Assembly: GCA_023525715.1 (NCBI GenBank) | Contig: CM042011.1 | Coordinates: 63,810,354-63,874,353 of the forward strand | Direction: 5' to 3' | DNA: 64,000 bases | DNA from: Cichorium intybus | Lineage: Eukaryota; Streptophyta; Magnoliopsida; Asterales; Asteraceae | In this document: positions 1 through 11,398 of the stretch, piece after piece | How the letters are laid out: every line of letters starts with the position of its first letter | Position numbering within the stretch: the first letter of the stretch is position 1 | Notes under the pieces: generated by a model | What the model was told of the DNA's origin: nothing | Database searches by the model: none | The model's input: the letters and a program-made list of their open reading frames with translations, nothing else | Made by a program: the position numbers and the translations under genes

Positions 1-450
1 TTGCTTTAAATTCACAGTAATTGAATAGAATAATAGTATATTTATGATTTATAATCAATGAACAGACAAGTTCATACCGAACAGAGGATGGATTTCAGAA
101 GAGAAGCACACGCAGGTTGAGATACATTCATGGATTCAAACTGCTTCCGTATATTCGAATCATCCACAGAATCACAGCATGAGCTGCCATTGTAGTTACA
201 GAAAACCAGAGGAGTCTTGGGTGGAAGTGGTGCTCCTGTTACATACGAGATTTATCAGAAACAGAAGCAAAATCATAAACTGGAAGTGATAAAACGAAAT
301 GTGGTTGCTGAAAATTTAATAACATAAAAAAAGCTTACTTGAATCTGTACACAAAGGAAGTGAAACAGCAGGATTGATGAAAAACTGAAGCAAAGTTACA
401 CAGAGGAAGAAGAAGAAGAAGATGTTCGTCATCATATGATGAACAGCCAT
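1..450 (-). CDS. HIPL1/2-like protein, 5' exons (partial)
   Basis: Two coding exons of a gene that leaves the window on the left. Exon 1 is 450..339 (ATG at 450) and exon 2 is 235..78, with GT-AG borders and matching phase (112 nt, then 158 nt). The first ~30 residues are a hydrophobic Phe-rich stretch typical of a signal peptide. Then come LPLCTDS and a Cys-rich segment with the motifs PLVFCNYNGSSCC and ACASLLKSILC, characteristic of the N-terminal folate-receptor-like region of plant HIPL (hedgehog-interacting-protein-like) proteins. Family knowledge: HIPLs are secreted or GPI-anchored proteins with a C-terminal glucose/sorbosone dehydrogenase-like propeller whose role is poorly known. That catalytic part lies outside the window. 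No disruption is seen in the two exons. The start is chosen because it gives a complete signal peptide. Confidence 0.8.
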
Positions 451-3400
451 GGCGGAAACAAAAAGCTTTTCACTTTATCTTCTTCATGGAACCCAAATGA
501 GCCATTTGACTTGTGATTTGTGAAAAAAGCAGACAGATAAAGATGGGATTGCGATGGCATCAGATATTGAATCATGTAGGGAGTGTTCATAGTTGACTTT
601 GCAATTAATTCTTGATTCAAATATTATCGGGTAGTTGGTTTGGTAGCAAGTATATGCTTTGAACACCATTGTGTATTTGTGTCTGGTTTTTTGTTATAAA
701 TAGATAATTGTTTTTTGTAAAGAACACTACTACAAATACTTAGTTGGACTAAGATTTTTTTCCAAGTAACATGAATCCAAAAATGAAAAAACACAAAAAA
801 GGGAAGATCTTGGTTGGTTTTACATGTCGTGTGACCAACATTGATTGCAGCGCTCACGGATAACCTTGAAACTTTACATATGGACATAAGACCCAAGTTG
901 CAATTTATTATTTTTTATAAATTAATGAATAAATCTATGTACGAAGAAACACAGGCAATATTCAACGGGTTGAAGGCGACATGAATTATAGAGAAAAAGT
1001 GAGTTTTGAACATGCAATAATTCAAAGGAGACTTTCGGACTTGTAATTTAGTTGGAGAAGAATTGTCTTAAGTTTGTTTTATAAAGTAGATTTTTTTTTA
1101 GGTTTACTTGTTTGTTGATTAGTAAGTATTACAAGATTTTTAAAAGCTTTTTTCAATTTTGTTATAGGATCAATGTCACCAATATCTTCGTTAAGTCCCT
1201 AATCGGTTAATTGCATTCGGTAAGTTTGTTAACTTTTAGTTTTTGTGTCATTGTACCAATTCAGTGAAGTGTGACCGGAGTAACTGTAACAATGTTGAGT
1301 TGCCATCTATTTGTCATCCTATGTGGCAAAAACTTGTCACGTCACCTTTTTCGCATAGGTAAACGATGTTATTGTGTGTATTTGTATACTATTTATTTGT
1401 TTTCTTTTCATTTCATCATATTTGTTCTTCATGAGAACCTAAGTTGTGATTCGATAGAGGAACCTAAAGCAGTGGAAAATCTCAAAATTTAAAACATTTT
1501 AAACTCCAATATGTTTAAACAAAAGTATGATGGATATTTAATCAATATTAGAGACTAAGCCATACAATTAGAGTCTATCTACCTCCAAAGGTTTCTATGC
1601 ACCTCATCAACTTTAATACTTCTCATAAGTCGTATGTCACTTGAGTCACATGTCAATTAATTTGTTAGGCTAGAAAGACTAGTTAACTCTCTATAAAAGC
1701 CACACATTCAAATACAACTTCTAAAACAACTTTAAAAGAAAGGATGACTTTTAACCCACACAACTTACAAAACAACGTTTAACCCCTTTCTCCGTTTTAC
1801 ATCATAGAATCATCATAAGTGAAAAAAAAAACAACATTTTTTCTCTTAAAATACACAGGCAACGTAAATCAACTCATTTATAAAGAAGAATATATAAATA
1901 ATTAGAATGCAGTGCATGATATGGACTCAACATGCCTAATTCTCAGTCAACGTACAATATCAACATGTGACTAACACAATTTTAAGGATTCTTCTGTATA
2001 TGTAGTCTAATATAGATGAGAGGATCATAACATATAAAATGCACAATTGGAGCCTATTCCATCCCCATGTGGCATGACAACATCGTTTCGGTATGTGATA
2101 CATGGACAACTAATAGAACGTCTCTTATTGATGTGCCACACATGTCATACTTAAAGGTAACTAGTCTTAAAGCTTCAACATTAGGAACCAAAGACGTTCT
2201 AGAATATCAAAATTTTTCCGACTTTTAACTTTCAACTCTCAAATTAATGTAACTTGTGTATGGACTACACCAAGGGCAATCAGCCTCAATGCCTCATCCT
2301 TTATCACTTGCTATTCAACCCCCCCCCCCCCCCCCCCCCCCCTATCCTGTATAAATTAGTATGTAACGTGTATAACAAATATTTTATAACACCTCTCATA
2401 CCTACTATTTGAAATAGTCATTTAACTAAAAAAAATTGAAGTGTTTTGAAAAACAATAATCATTTTTGAAAAACAATTTGTGGATAAAGGTCCTAAATTG
2501 TCAAGTCCTTGACATTTAGAATATTTTAAAGTGTCAATACATACGAGGGTGAAACAAATCAATTAAGCGACTCTAAATATCCAAAAGTTACATCCATCTT
2601 TGGTTTTCAATTAGCGCACTTAATTTGGACATCTGCCAAAATACATAGGTTAGGATTAGGAAGCCTAGTAAGCATTATTGAGGTTCAACATTGGTTAAGT
2701 ATAAGGATTTGGCACATTCCTTATACAAATGTAAACTACAAAAATATCTTCAAAATCATCAAAAGATTAGTAATTAAGAATCATTAGCGGAAAGAAGCAT
2801 TCAAAAAATATCATCAAAACATCAAAGTTAAATCAACAAATATAAGATGTAATGCTTATGCTTCTAATTCCTAACCCAAGTCATCTCAAGTCCAAAATTA
2901 TCTCACATATCATTGGGAATAGGAAATATTTTGTATAGAGGTAAAACATAACACGCTCTACACTTAGAGACTCGTCGAGTTAGAAACATGTGCCCATTAC
3001 ACATGAACCATACGTAAGGTAGCTGTGTACGCACCATCATTATCGTCTGAGCCAATCAGAGAGTAGACAAGGATCACAATCCTCTAATCAATGACATTGT
3101 CCCTTAACATGACTGGCATCCTTGTCCCCGAAAGCTAGACCTGCACCAACTATATATAACGCCTCGTGTGCCTACCAGTAAAGGGATCGCTTCCTCCTAA
3201 CTCACCCATACACTCATATTATCTTCATCGGAAAAATAACTTGACTGTCAGAGCATTCTCCCGGGACCTCCTTCCTAAGTACGGTTGACGAGTTTTCTTT
3301 TCCCTGATTGTGATCGCAGATCTTGATGGCTCAAAACCCTAGTGATCGGCATGTCTTCTCCTCCTGGGATCGACATCACATCATCGTCAAAATGTCATCA

Positions 3401-3690
3401 TTGGGTACTCATTATTACATAAACTTTTTCTCGACATTCTCTCTTGTTACTTCTTGAAAACTCTAGTAGCATAAAATATTAAAATCCTAAGTTCTTGTAT
3501 TAAGATCTTGAGGCATATTGTGTTTTTTCTGAGTTAGCTATAGATTTGAGAAAGTTAATTATTATGATTAACTTGTTATGGGTTTGTGGTTGATCATATG
3601 AGTGTGAGTGTTTATGTAGAGTGCTTTGAGTTTTAATATAGTGTTTCTTCATAACATAATAGAACTATTTAAGTATTTCATCTCTACTTG
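451..3690. other. Intergenic, upstream of the HIPL-like gene
   Basis: AT-rich sequence with no convincing gene. The first few hundred bases should hold the 5'UTR and promoter of the minus-strand HIPL-like gene, but I can single out no motif. A run of 24 C lies at 2319-2342. The short open frames have no recognisable domain. The part from ~2900 to 3700 may be the degraded 5' LTR of the copia fragment that follows, but I could not define LTR ends. Confidence 0.5.
2319..2342. repeat. Poly-C run (24 nt)
   Basis: An uninterrupted run of C on the plus strand in AT-rich sequence. The exact length may be unreliable in the assembly. Confidence 0.95.
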
Positions 3691-3699
3691 TGTTTTTTG

Positions 3700-5660
3700 T
3701 TATGGCATCAGAGCATGACATTACCTACGTGACCATATTACATAGTTCATCTAGGTTTTCCATGTTTTTCATATTTGTGGTTTGATTTCTTCAGTTTTTA
3801 AAGATTGGGTCTAGATCCTTTTTGTTTTTTGAACCAGGTTGGTTGATTTTGTGGTATCGTTGACATATTTCGGTAACATGTAGTTACCTTGTGGAGATCT
3901 TGCCTTAATCCATCTCTTCATGGAAAAGCAATTTTTTTCCGTTTGTTTCTTCTTTCTAGCTTTAAGATCATTTCAATTACCCTAGTACTTGTGAATTTAT
4001 TCTTTTTGCACCCAGATTCGTAGTTTCAGTAACTAAATCCCTTTCAATCTTGTTTATTACACTTGATCGATTAGAATTGTGCTTTTTTCCTATTTATTAT
4101 TACCCTATCTATACAAATCTACAAATCTCTCTATATTTTTTTAGATATGTGTATGATTGTATCAGATATGGTCCTAATCTATTGTGTCAGATATATCTTA
4201 TACACTATTTGTATTTTATTATTGTTTATCTAACCTAATATATTGTCTGTCTTTATTTGTTTGGTTACGATCTTATTAGAGTTTTCTGTTCTAGTTTCCA
4301 TTCACTAGGCAAAAAACCAACAGGTGTGTGTCGAGATGTTTCTTCCCTCTGTAAGTGTTATTTTTTCCTTGTAGTAGCAGGAGTGTTGCCTAGTTGGCAT
4401 CTGCATAGACATCTCCTTGGCTTATATCAAGGGCTCTGTGTGTGCTATTGTATTTAGATTGTCAATTCTTGGTACTCTCTTTGGACTGAATTCAAATATC
4501 TCTACCTACTTGTACTGACCTAAAATTGGTTTAGATTCCTGTTGGGTAGAGATGGACACGTGAACATGCTGAGTTTGTACTTCTTGAAATCCTTAGTCTC
4601 TTGATTGGTTTTTTCTAAGGCTTAGGTCTTGTTTTGTATGTAGTTCTAATTCAAGGAATATTTGTTGTTAGGTTGTGAACACATGTTAATAGTTCTGTAT
4701 TCGTCATGACTATGTCCAGTCTTCTACTGGTACTACTGATAATGTAGTTAGTGGTTTGGATCTTGATGATCATGTGTGTTTGCATGAAAATGATATTAGT
4801 AGTATTTTTGTGATTGGCTTTAAATTACTTGGTACTGGTAATTATCAAGTCTATGCTACTACTACTGAACATTCACTTATTATTGGAAAAAACAAGTTAG
4901 GGTTTGTTACAAGAGATTGTGTTTGTACTTTTGATGATAATGTGAAAGATCTTAAGTGGGATAGGGTGAATGTTGTTGTTTCTTGGTTATTATCCTTTGT
5001 TTATGAAAACTTCTCTTTAACTCATGCTTTGTCTAAAATTGCTTCAGAATTATGGTATGAATTAAATGAAACATATTAAAAATCATATATGGTTGTATTA
5101 TCTTTAACACATATCACTGAGTTAACTCTCATTTTTAAGGAAGTGTCGGTGTCTCCGACTATTACAATAGTCTTAATGGGTTGTGGAAGGAATTTTATTC
5201 TGTAACCTATCTTAGTGTTTGCACTTGTAATGCTTTAAGAGATTTTCAATCTTTTTCTCAACAGATAAAACATTTGTAATTTTTTATGGGTTTAAATGAT
5301 CAAATACAACCAAATTAGAAGTAATATTTTGATGCAAGATTCTTTACCCAATGTAAAAACTGCTTTTACTATTTATATCCATTGAAGAGTCTCATAAAGG
5401 GACCACTCTTGCTCGTAGTAGTAGCAAAGGTAATTCATCTGTCTTTGTTTCTAAAGGTCCAGATTAAAAGAAAAAATTGGTAAATAATCTAATCTGGAAA
5501 CATGGCAATCAGAAATGTCTCACAATAGAATGGTGTTACAATCTCATAAGGTGTCTAAAAGATTTTAAGATAAGAAATGAATCTGCTTTTCAAAATAAAT
5601 CGAGTGCAAACCTTTCCACAACTGATCATTCTATTACTTCTTTGAGTGAAAACCAGTGAT
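3700..5660 (+). mobile_element. Degraded Ty1/copia retrotransposon fragment (PBS + gag)
   Basis: At 3702-3713 the sequence TGGCATCAGAGC is one base from the usual tRNA-iMet primer binding site (TGGTATCAGAGC). About 1 kb downstream, 4753-5079 translates to a copia-type gag N-terminus: a DLDDHVCLHENDIS start (family pattern: NPLFLHPNDTS), LLGTGNYQVYATTTEHSL (family: LTGTENYKIWRSAM) and KIASELWYELNETY before a stop. Further gag-like pieces follow in shifted frames to ~5660 (for example a stretch resembling GLWKEFYSVTYLS near 5190). No protease, integrase or RT is seen. The copy is dead and truncated, and its LTRs are not resolved. Confidence 0.65.
4753..5079 (+). pseudogene. copia gag N-terminal fragment
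   Basis: An open stretch of ~108 codons inside the copia remnant, matching the retrotransposon copia-like N-terminal domain followed by the UBN2-type gag start, then a TAA. Downstream homology continues only with frameshifts and stops, so this is a relic, not a gene. Confidence 0.65.
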
Positions 5661-5683
5661 TCTTTATTTTACGAGTTTTGTAA

Positions 5684-6404
5684 GGGTAAATTGCAAAAAA
5701 AAAATCATTAAGCTTAAACAAAATCTCCATTTTGACATTGTGTTTATTTTTGACAATTAAGTCACTAAGTTTTCCAAATTGTTGCAATTTTGACCATTTG
5801 ATAGGTCAACATGTTGCCAATTGATGTGACATGGTGACCTGCCAATCATAGATGATATTGTACTAACGCGACATGATCATCTTTTCTATTTTAACTAATT
5901 TTTTTTTACTTATTTGACTATGAAGATAAATAATAAAAAAATTCACAAATCCATCCATATATACGTCAAAATTATCAGTAGATAGTATATATCGTCACCG
6001 TATATCATCTTAGTTTCAAATTAACTTTTAAAAGCATGTTTTGAATTTCTTTCTATAATTATCGCTATATATTATATTCAATCATCATATATCATCTTAC
6101 TTTTAAAACATTGTATTTATGTTCTTAAAAAACTAAATCACATCATCTATCACTTATAATTGTTGCTTTAAATCTTATTTTTCAAAAAAATTATGGTCAT
6201 GGCAGCGTCATGTCAGCGTCACATCATTAAAGACCGATAGGTCGTCATGTCATGTCAGCCGACAACCAAGTTAACCGATCAAATGGTCAAAATTGCAATA
6301 AATTGAAAAACTTAGTGATTTAATTACAAAAAAAAAAAAAAAAATACACACAATGTCAAAATAGAGATTTTCTATAAACTTAATGATTTTTTTACAATTT
6401 ACCC
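5684..6404. mobile_element. 721-bp non-autonomous TIR element (long TIRs)
   Basis: The left end starts GGGTAAATTGCAAAAAAAA and the right end, read in reverse complement, starts GGGTAAATTGTAAAAAAAT. The two ends stay alignable for more than 100 bp (shared blocks include ATTTTGACATTGTGT and GCAATTTTGACCATTTGAT). Flanks are TTTTGTAA on the left and TTTTGGTAA on the right, an imperfect 8-9-bp target duplication. No coding capacity. Long TIRs with a ~9-bp duplication suggest a Mutator-type MITE, but the superfamily is an inference. Confidence 0.65.
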
Positions 6405-8132
6405 TTTTGGTAAGAATGAAAGATAAACCACACAGAAAACAAACAAGTCTCCCTTAAATGTCTTTTTGTTTGTTACCAAATGTTGATGAGTACCTAATAG
6501 TCCAGACCAATAATAGTTTATTGGTCTTTGATAATTAGAAACCAAATCAACATATTAATTGCGGTTTATGATACCATTAACGTTTTGTTTTATTGAAATG
6601 TTCTTATGCCGTCATTTTGTAAATAGTTATGACGATTAATAATTGTTCTTTTATGATATAAATATTTATTATAAATAAATGATAAATAAACCCCACTTTG
6701 ACTTTGTATGTGAAGGTAGGCAGCCTGTGATTAGAATAAACAAGCTGAGAAAACCAGCTAAGATAGGCTTAAACGTGAAAGCTTACATGTAAATACGCCA
6801 CCCACTACTTTTAAACTAATGACCCACTAAGCATACTTTTTCATAGTTTCGGTACAACTATCACCCTACTAAGCATTACCAAGTAAACCATGATAATATG
6901 GATATTATATCAGAATAGGGTCTTGGATTATCCATAACAGGTAGGATTGTAAACGAACTCAAACGATGGCTTATTCATATTCGTTCGCTTAAGTTAGTTA
7001 AAAAATGAACGAACACGAACGGATAAACAAACGAGTTTTCTTGTTTATATTCGTTTATTTAACAAATAATTTTGTTCATGTTCGTGAACATGCTAAACGA
7101 ATAGATAGAAAAACACAATTGAACATATATGAACATATACAAACATATAATATTGTAATGTAATCAAACACAACAGATTATATATGAACATAATAGGAAC
7201 TTAAATGAACAAACATAAACGAATTTTTACAAATATAACTGAACAAACGAGACCATTGTTAATATTCATTCGTTTAACTAAACAACGAGGATTTGTGTTC
7301 AAAGTTCGTTCATCTATTAAATAAACAAACATAAATGAAATTCCTGTCATACAATTCACAAACACTTCATTAAACGTTCGATTTGTTTACAGTTGTTAAC
7401 CGGTTATTTGTTTACGGTTGTTAACCGGTTATAACCGCTCTTGGACTTAAGGTCTACGCACGGTAATCTATCTTGAGTAACCATTATGTTAATTACCGGT
7501 CCAATCCAATAGATACCATTATTCGATTATAAGATACAAAAAAAAAAAAAAAAAAATCATATTATGAAATTCAATTTGCTATAAAATATCGTCTACGATA
7601 TCGTCTTTGCATTGATATCGTCATTGTACTCGTCACGAATATTATCATCTGGTCCTGGATAACTTTGAAGTGTCTTTCTCTTGGAAGATTTCAATACTCA
7701 ACTTGCCTTCATATATAATAAGTAGGTGTTGATAATGCATGTGCTATTTCTTTTTCTCTCTCATTTTTTACGACATAAATTTTAATCTACTATTGTATGC
7801 GCTTTCTTCTTTAAATTTATAAAAGCACACAAATTGCTCTTTTTCTTTCCATCATCACTCATATGTTGGTTCATGCTCGTTTTTTTAATAATCACGAACA
7901 CGAAATACGAAGCTTGTTGCTACTTTGTGGTGCAACAAAATGAACGATAACTATAAGACAGAAAAAATGTTCTAGAAGCAGACACTTGGATACCCATTCC
8001 TAACTCAACTACAAGAAAAGAAGCAAACGTCAATTCAACTAAAACATTAAATAAAACCGATATACCTTTCAAGTCAAAATTTCAACATAAAATATAGAAT
8101 TTAATCCAACCGACTTTAAACCCTAACACAAT
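6405..8132. other. Intergenic, AT-rich, with one MITE-like repeat
   Basis: No gene seen. It holds the GAACGAACACGAAC-type repeat at 6949-7394, a 2-copy ~30-bp repeat built on GTTTACRGTTGTTAACCGGTTA (~7386-7436), and a poly-A run near 7540. The right end is the 3' flank of the eS7 gene. Confidence 0.5.
6949..7394. mobile_element. MITE-like repeat rich in CGTTCGTTTA motifs
   Basis: The left end reads TGTAAACGAACTCAAACG and the right end in reverse complement reads TGTAAACAAATCGAACGTT, so the ends form an imperfect inverted repeat. The interior is dominated by variants of GTTCGTTTATTTAAC and GTTCATGTTCGTGAAC. I could not identify a target duplication, so the borders and class are tentative. Confidence 0.4.
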
Positions 8133-9040
8133 TCAAGCTTCTGTAATTGGGTACTCAAACACAACATCTTTCCCAGAAAGCTTCCTGTAAACACCACTGA
8201 ATGTCTCCAGCTTGTACTCTGTGTCATTACGAGCCTTTGGGTCCAAATAAATCTAAACCAATTACAACAAAAACCCATTAAACCCCATCCAAAAAAACAT
8301 TTAATTTAAACAACGAAAAAGATTAAAAATTTAAAACTCACCTTAATGATTTTGGACCCATCGAGCCTATATCTGACACGTTTCCCCACAATTTCAGCAG
8401 GGTGGACCACATCTTCCAGCATGGCATCATGGACAGCTGTCAGGGTACGTGAGCGAGGTCTTTGAGCTGCGGACCCTTTCTTTGGTGGCCTGACTATGCG
8501 TCTAGTAGCAATGAAAACCACATCCTGTTTAGAAAAAGTGTAAATGATTAAATGTTTTTGTTTTTTTAAAAAATTAAAAACGGTTTTTGTTGAATTAAAG
8601 TTACCTTTCCACTGAACTTCTTTTCGAGCTCTCTAACAAGCTTTGTGTGGATCTTGCGGAATGGTTTTCTTAATCTGTATGGGACGTGAATCACAACAGC
8701 CTTTCGGTTTCCAGATACATCAACTTGACTGTGAATAATTTATGAAATGTGTGTTAATGAGATGTAGAAAAGAGAGAATTTTATGTGGAGATAATGGATT
8801 CGTACTTTGCAGAGTTGATGTACAGGTCCTTCAAGTCGCTCTTGAGCTCTTGGTGGGTGTTTTCCAAGTCGAACAATGCCTAAAGTGACATGAAAGATTG
8901 AGATCAATAAAAATTTGGTAATTGAGAATGGAAAAACTTGGAAATTTGAATAACAGTAACAATACCTGAGCAACACTCTGCTCAAACTCTGTGGGTTCGA
9001 CATCTTTGTCCTTCTGGATCTTCTTCATTGAGGTATACAT
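8133..9040 (-). CDS. RPS7: 40S ribosomal protein S7 (eS7)
   Basis: Five coding exons, 9040..8966, 8879..8806, 8728..8605, 8524..8342 and 8252..8133, join in phase to 191 codons plus TGA, the usual length for plant eS7. All introns are GT-AG. Recognisable family sequence: KDKDVEPTEFEQSVAQALFD near the start, SGNRKAVVIHVPYRLRKPF and the FRKIH helix in the middle, then RRIVRPPKKGSAAQRPRSRT, HPAEIVGKRVRYRLDGSKI, and the C-terminus KDVVFEYPITEA. eS7 is a component of the small ribosomal subunit, acting in 18S rRNA maturation and in translation in the cytosol. The start codon is the first ATG after the 5'UTR intron and matches the family N-terminus. The residue at the exon 2/3 junction reads Asn where the family varies. 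The gene appears intact. Confidence 0.95.
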
Positions 9041-9049
9041 CTTGAAGAT

Positions 9050-9581
9050 CTGGTTATGGAAACAGAGTCGTGTGTTCAATTAGCCAACACAAATTGTGGC
9101 AATAACATATAGAATGCAAAACGCAAGCATTACTAGATCAAATTGCGAGTTCAACAATAAATATACGCCGTAAAACAGTTCAATGAAAACAGAACTAAAT
9201 ACTCCATTTTCATAACAGAAAGGCATACATGTTCGGAGCACTATGAGAAGAATCAAGCTTAAAGCTCACCCGTCCTTCACTCGAGGCTCCACATCTCAAC
9301 GTAGTTATAATTACTAAGTAAAACGATACTCGATCAAAGCAAAAGTACAAGGCTATCAACATCGAGCAACTCCATAAACTCTTACGAAATCTGACCGAAT
9401 TGTATCGTTTAAGCATATAAGATGACTAAAACCAAAATGCAATTAGAGAAACTAGTTCTACACGTCGTACAATAATAACGAAGATGATATATAAGAAACT
9501 AATGTTTAATCTAAACGATTTAAGGAAATGCTTCAAGATGAAAGAACATTGATTGAGATGAATATGAATAATGAATCTTAC
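9050..9581 (-). other. 5'UTR intron of the eS7 gene
   Basis: The sequence just upstream of the eS7 ATG ends in an acceptor (AG at 9051-9050) only 9 nt before the start codon. A clear donor, CAAC|GTAAGATTC, lies at 9581-9580 next to a CT-rich leader. This makes a ~530-bp leader intron, common in plant ribosomal protein genes. Inferred from splice signals only. Confidence 0.65.
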
Positions 9582-9690
9582 GTTGAATCGAAGGGTGGAT
9601 CCTCTCCGAGGAAAACCCTAGCCTGCTTGGAGTTCAGCTCGGGAGGTGAAGGCTGCTGCGACTGATGTTGGGGACGCAAAACGTATAATT
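9582..9690 (-). other. Probable 5'UTR first exon of eS7
   Basis: A leader upstream of the donor at 9581. It contains a telo-box-like AAAACCCTA (plus strand 9612-9620; TAGGGTTTT on the gene strand) and CT-rich sequence. The transcription start is not determined; the upper border is approximate. Confidence 0.45.
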
Positions 9691-9728
9691 CACAAGGGTT
9701 TTGTAATGCCCTAAAATCTAAATACATT

Positions 9729-9765
9729 CTAGGGTTATACCGTTGGGCTGATTCTATGGCCCAAA
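9729..9765 (-). promoter_or_regulatory. Telo-box plus site II motifs, eS7 promoter
   Basis: On the gene strand the order is TTTGGGCCAT (site II, TGGGCC, 9756-9765), a TGGGCT site II variant read on the plus strand at 9743-9748, and TAACCCTAGA (telo-box-like, 9729-9738). The pairing of site II (TGGGCY) with a telo-box is an established signature of plant ribosomal-protein and translation-gene promoters (TCP and Pur-alpha type factors). The position ~100-150 bp upstream of the inferred leader exon fits. Confidence 0.6.
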
Positions 9766-9779
9766 TTTCTTTCGGGCTC

Positions 9780-11398
9780 GAATTTATTATGCTCTAATTA
9801 ATCCATATTAATTCTTTTGGGAAAGATATAAAACTCTATGACAAATTTGGTCATGTGGTTTGCTTTTTCTTAAGTTAATATGATATATAATTGTAATTTT
9901 AATCCTTATTTTAGTATTCTGAAACGGTGTTAGTATTTTTTTATTACAACTATCAATAATAATAACAACAAAATATACCTGAACAAAAATTCTGATTCAT
10001 GATCGGAATGTTCTTAAACCAAAACCTAGCTGAAAATAAAACCAATTTGGTGAAACTGGTTCGGTTTACTTTCAAACATATCCACCGGTTTGGACTAGAT
10101 CTACATTATAACTATTGAATCCGGTGTGAGCCAATCTAGTTTGTGGATCTGGTTTTGAAACCGGTTTTCCCACGCAAGTTATGGTGGTCTTTTTGTCTTA
10201 TACTTGCATGAGGGAATAGTTATATGACCATTCAGTGGCTTTTTTATGACCCTTTTTTTTGCCTAAATGTCCATATTATCCCTTCTTTGATAGACTATTT
10301 GTAGGACCGGATACAAAATGTATAACCACTTGAAAGCGAAATCATAAGGTTGAACAAGAAACCGATGAGGAAGAAATGACAATGGTATTGTCGATACCGT
10401 GTACCATATAAGAGTTGGCATATGAATATGAATTACGCAACATAGAGGGGAGGACTAAATTCAAACAACAAACAATTAATAAATGGCGGCTACGGACAAT
10501 CAAGTCAACAACACTGATGATGACGATATTCTATGTTTCATGTTTCAATATGTATTTCGTTGATGTTTTATGTATACTCGTGAACAAAAAAAAAAAAAAA
10601 AAAAAAAAACCGATAAAAGTAAAAAAAAAAAAAAAAAATCTAATTGTAAAGCCGAGAGGTAAAGAGCTCCAGTGCATTTGAAACGGGTGATGTAGCTGCT
10701 GAAGCTTTCTTTGTGGCAGTCGTAGCAGTATAGTAGATAAGAAATCTCCTTCTTAGATATATGAACCGAATTTGTTTCAAAATAGCATTCCCAAACACCC
10801 TCTAAGGCCCCTGACACCCTCAACTACAAAATCTTCAATTTTGTAAAAAACAAAGGAATCTCACAAAATGATATCTCAAAACCTAAAGTTAAATTAAATA
10901 AAATTAGCCTAGATTTCGTCGCTACAACCAAAAACGCATTTCACAAACTGTATGTGAGCCATAACTTTGTCACAGATATAGTTGCACAAGTTAAAATAAC
11001 TTGATAAAGACATCTTTTGCACAATAGGTAAGGTTCTTTTATATCTGAGAATAAAAAAACACGATCATCCTGAGATAGGAGGCCTTATTTCTGTTAGTGG
11101 CAGTATCTAATTTCTATTTTTTACAACTCAGAATGAAAAAAGACGATCATTATACAATAATTTTTTCACACTTCTTTCCCACCACTAATGTTAAAAAAAA
11201 CTAAAATTCAAAAGTTCATTAAAAAAATCCCCTTACAGTACATTACTACATTTCGCTAGCTTAAAGTCTAACAATTAAAATGATCCAACACAATCTAAAA
11301 ATCAAGGGACCAGTTAAAATCCATATATTATAAAACAAAGTTCCATTATAGCAAAATAAAAGGAATAACAACAAATATATTCTCTACACTTTCTCTTA
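9780..11398. other. Intergenic between eS7 promoter and ELF5-like 3' end
   Basis: No recognisable gene. It contains A-rich runs at ~10586-10609 and ~10621-10639 and AT-rich unique-looking sequence. The last ~150 bases are probably 3'UTR of the minus-strand ELF5-like gene. Confidence 0.5.

Noticed and set aside
4050..4457. Short frames between the copia primer site and gag
   Set aside because: Hydrophobic by composition (T-rich), in the expected non-coding leader of the element.
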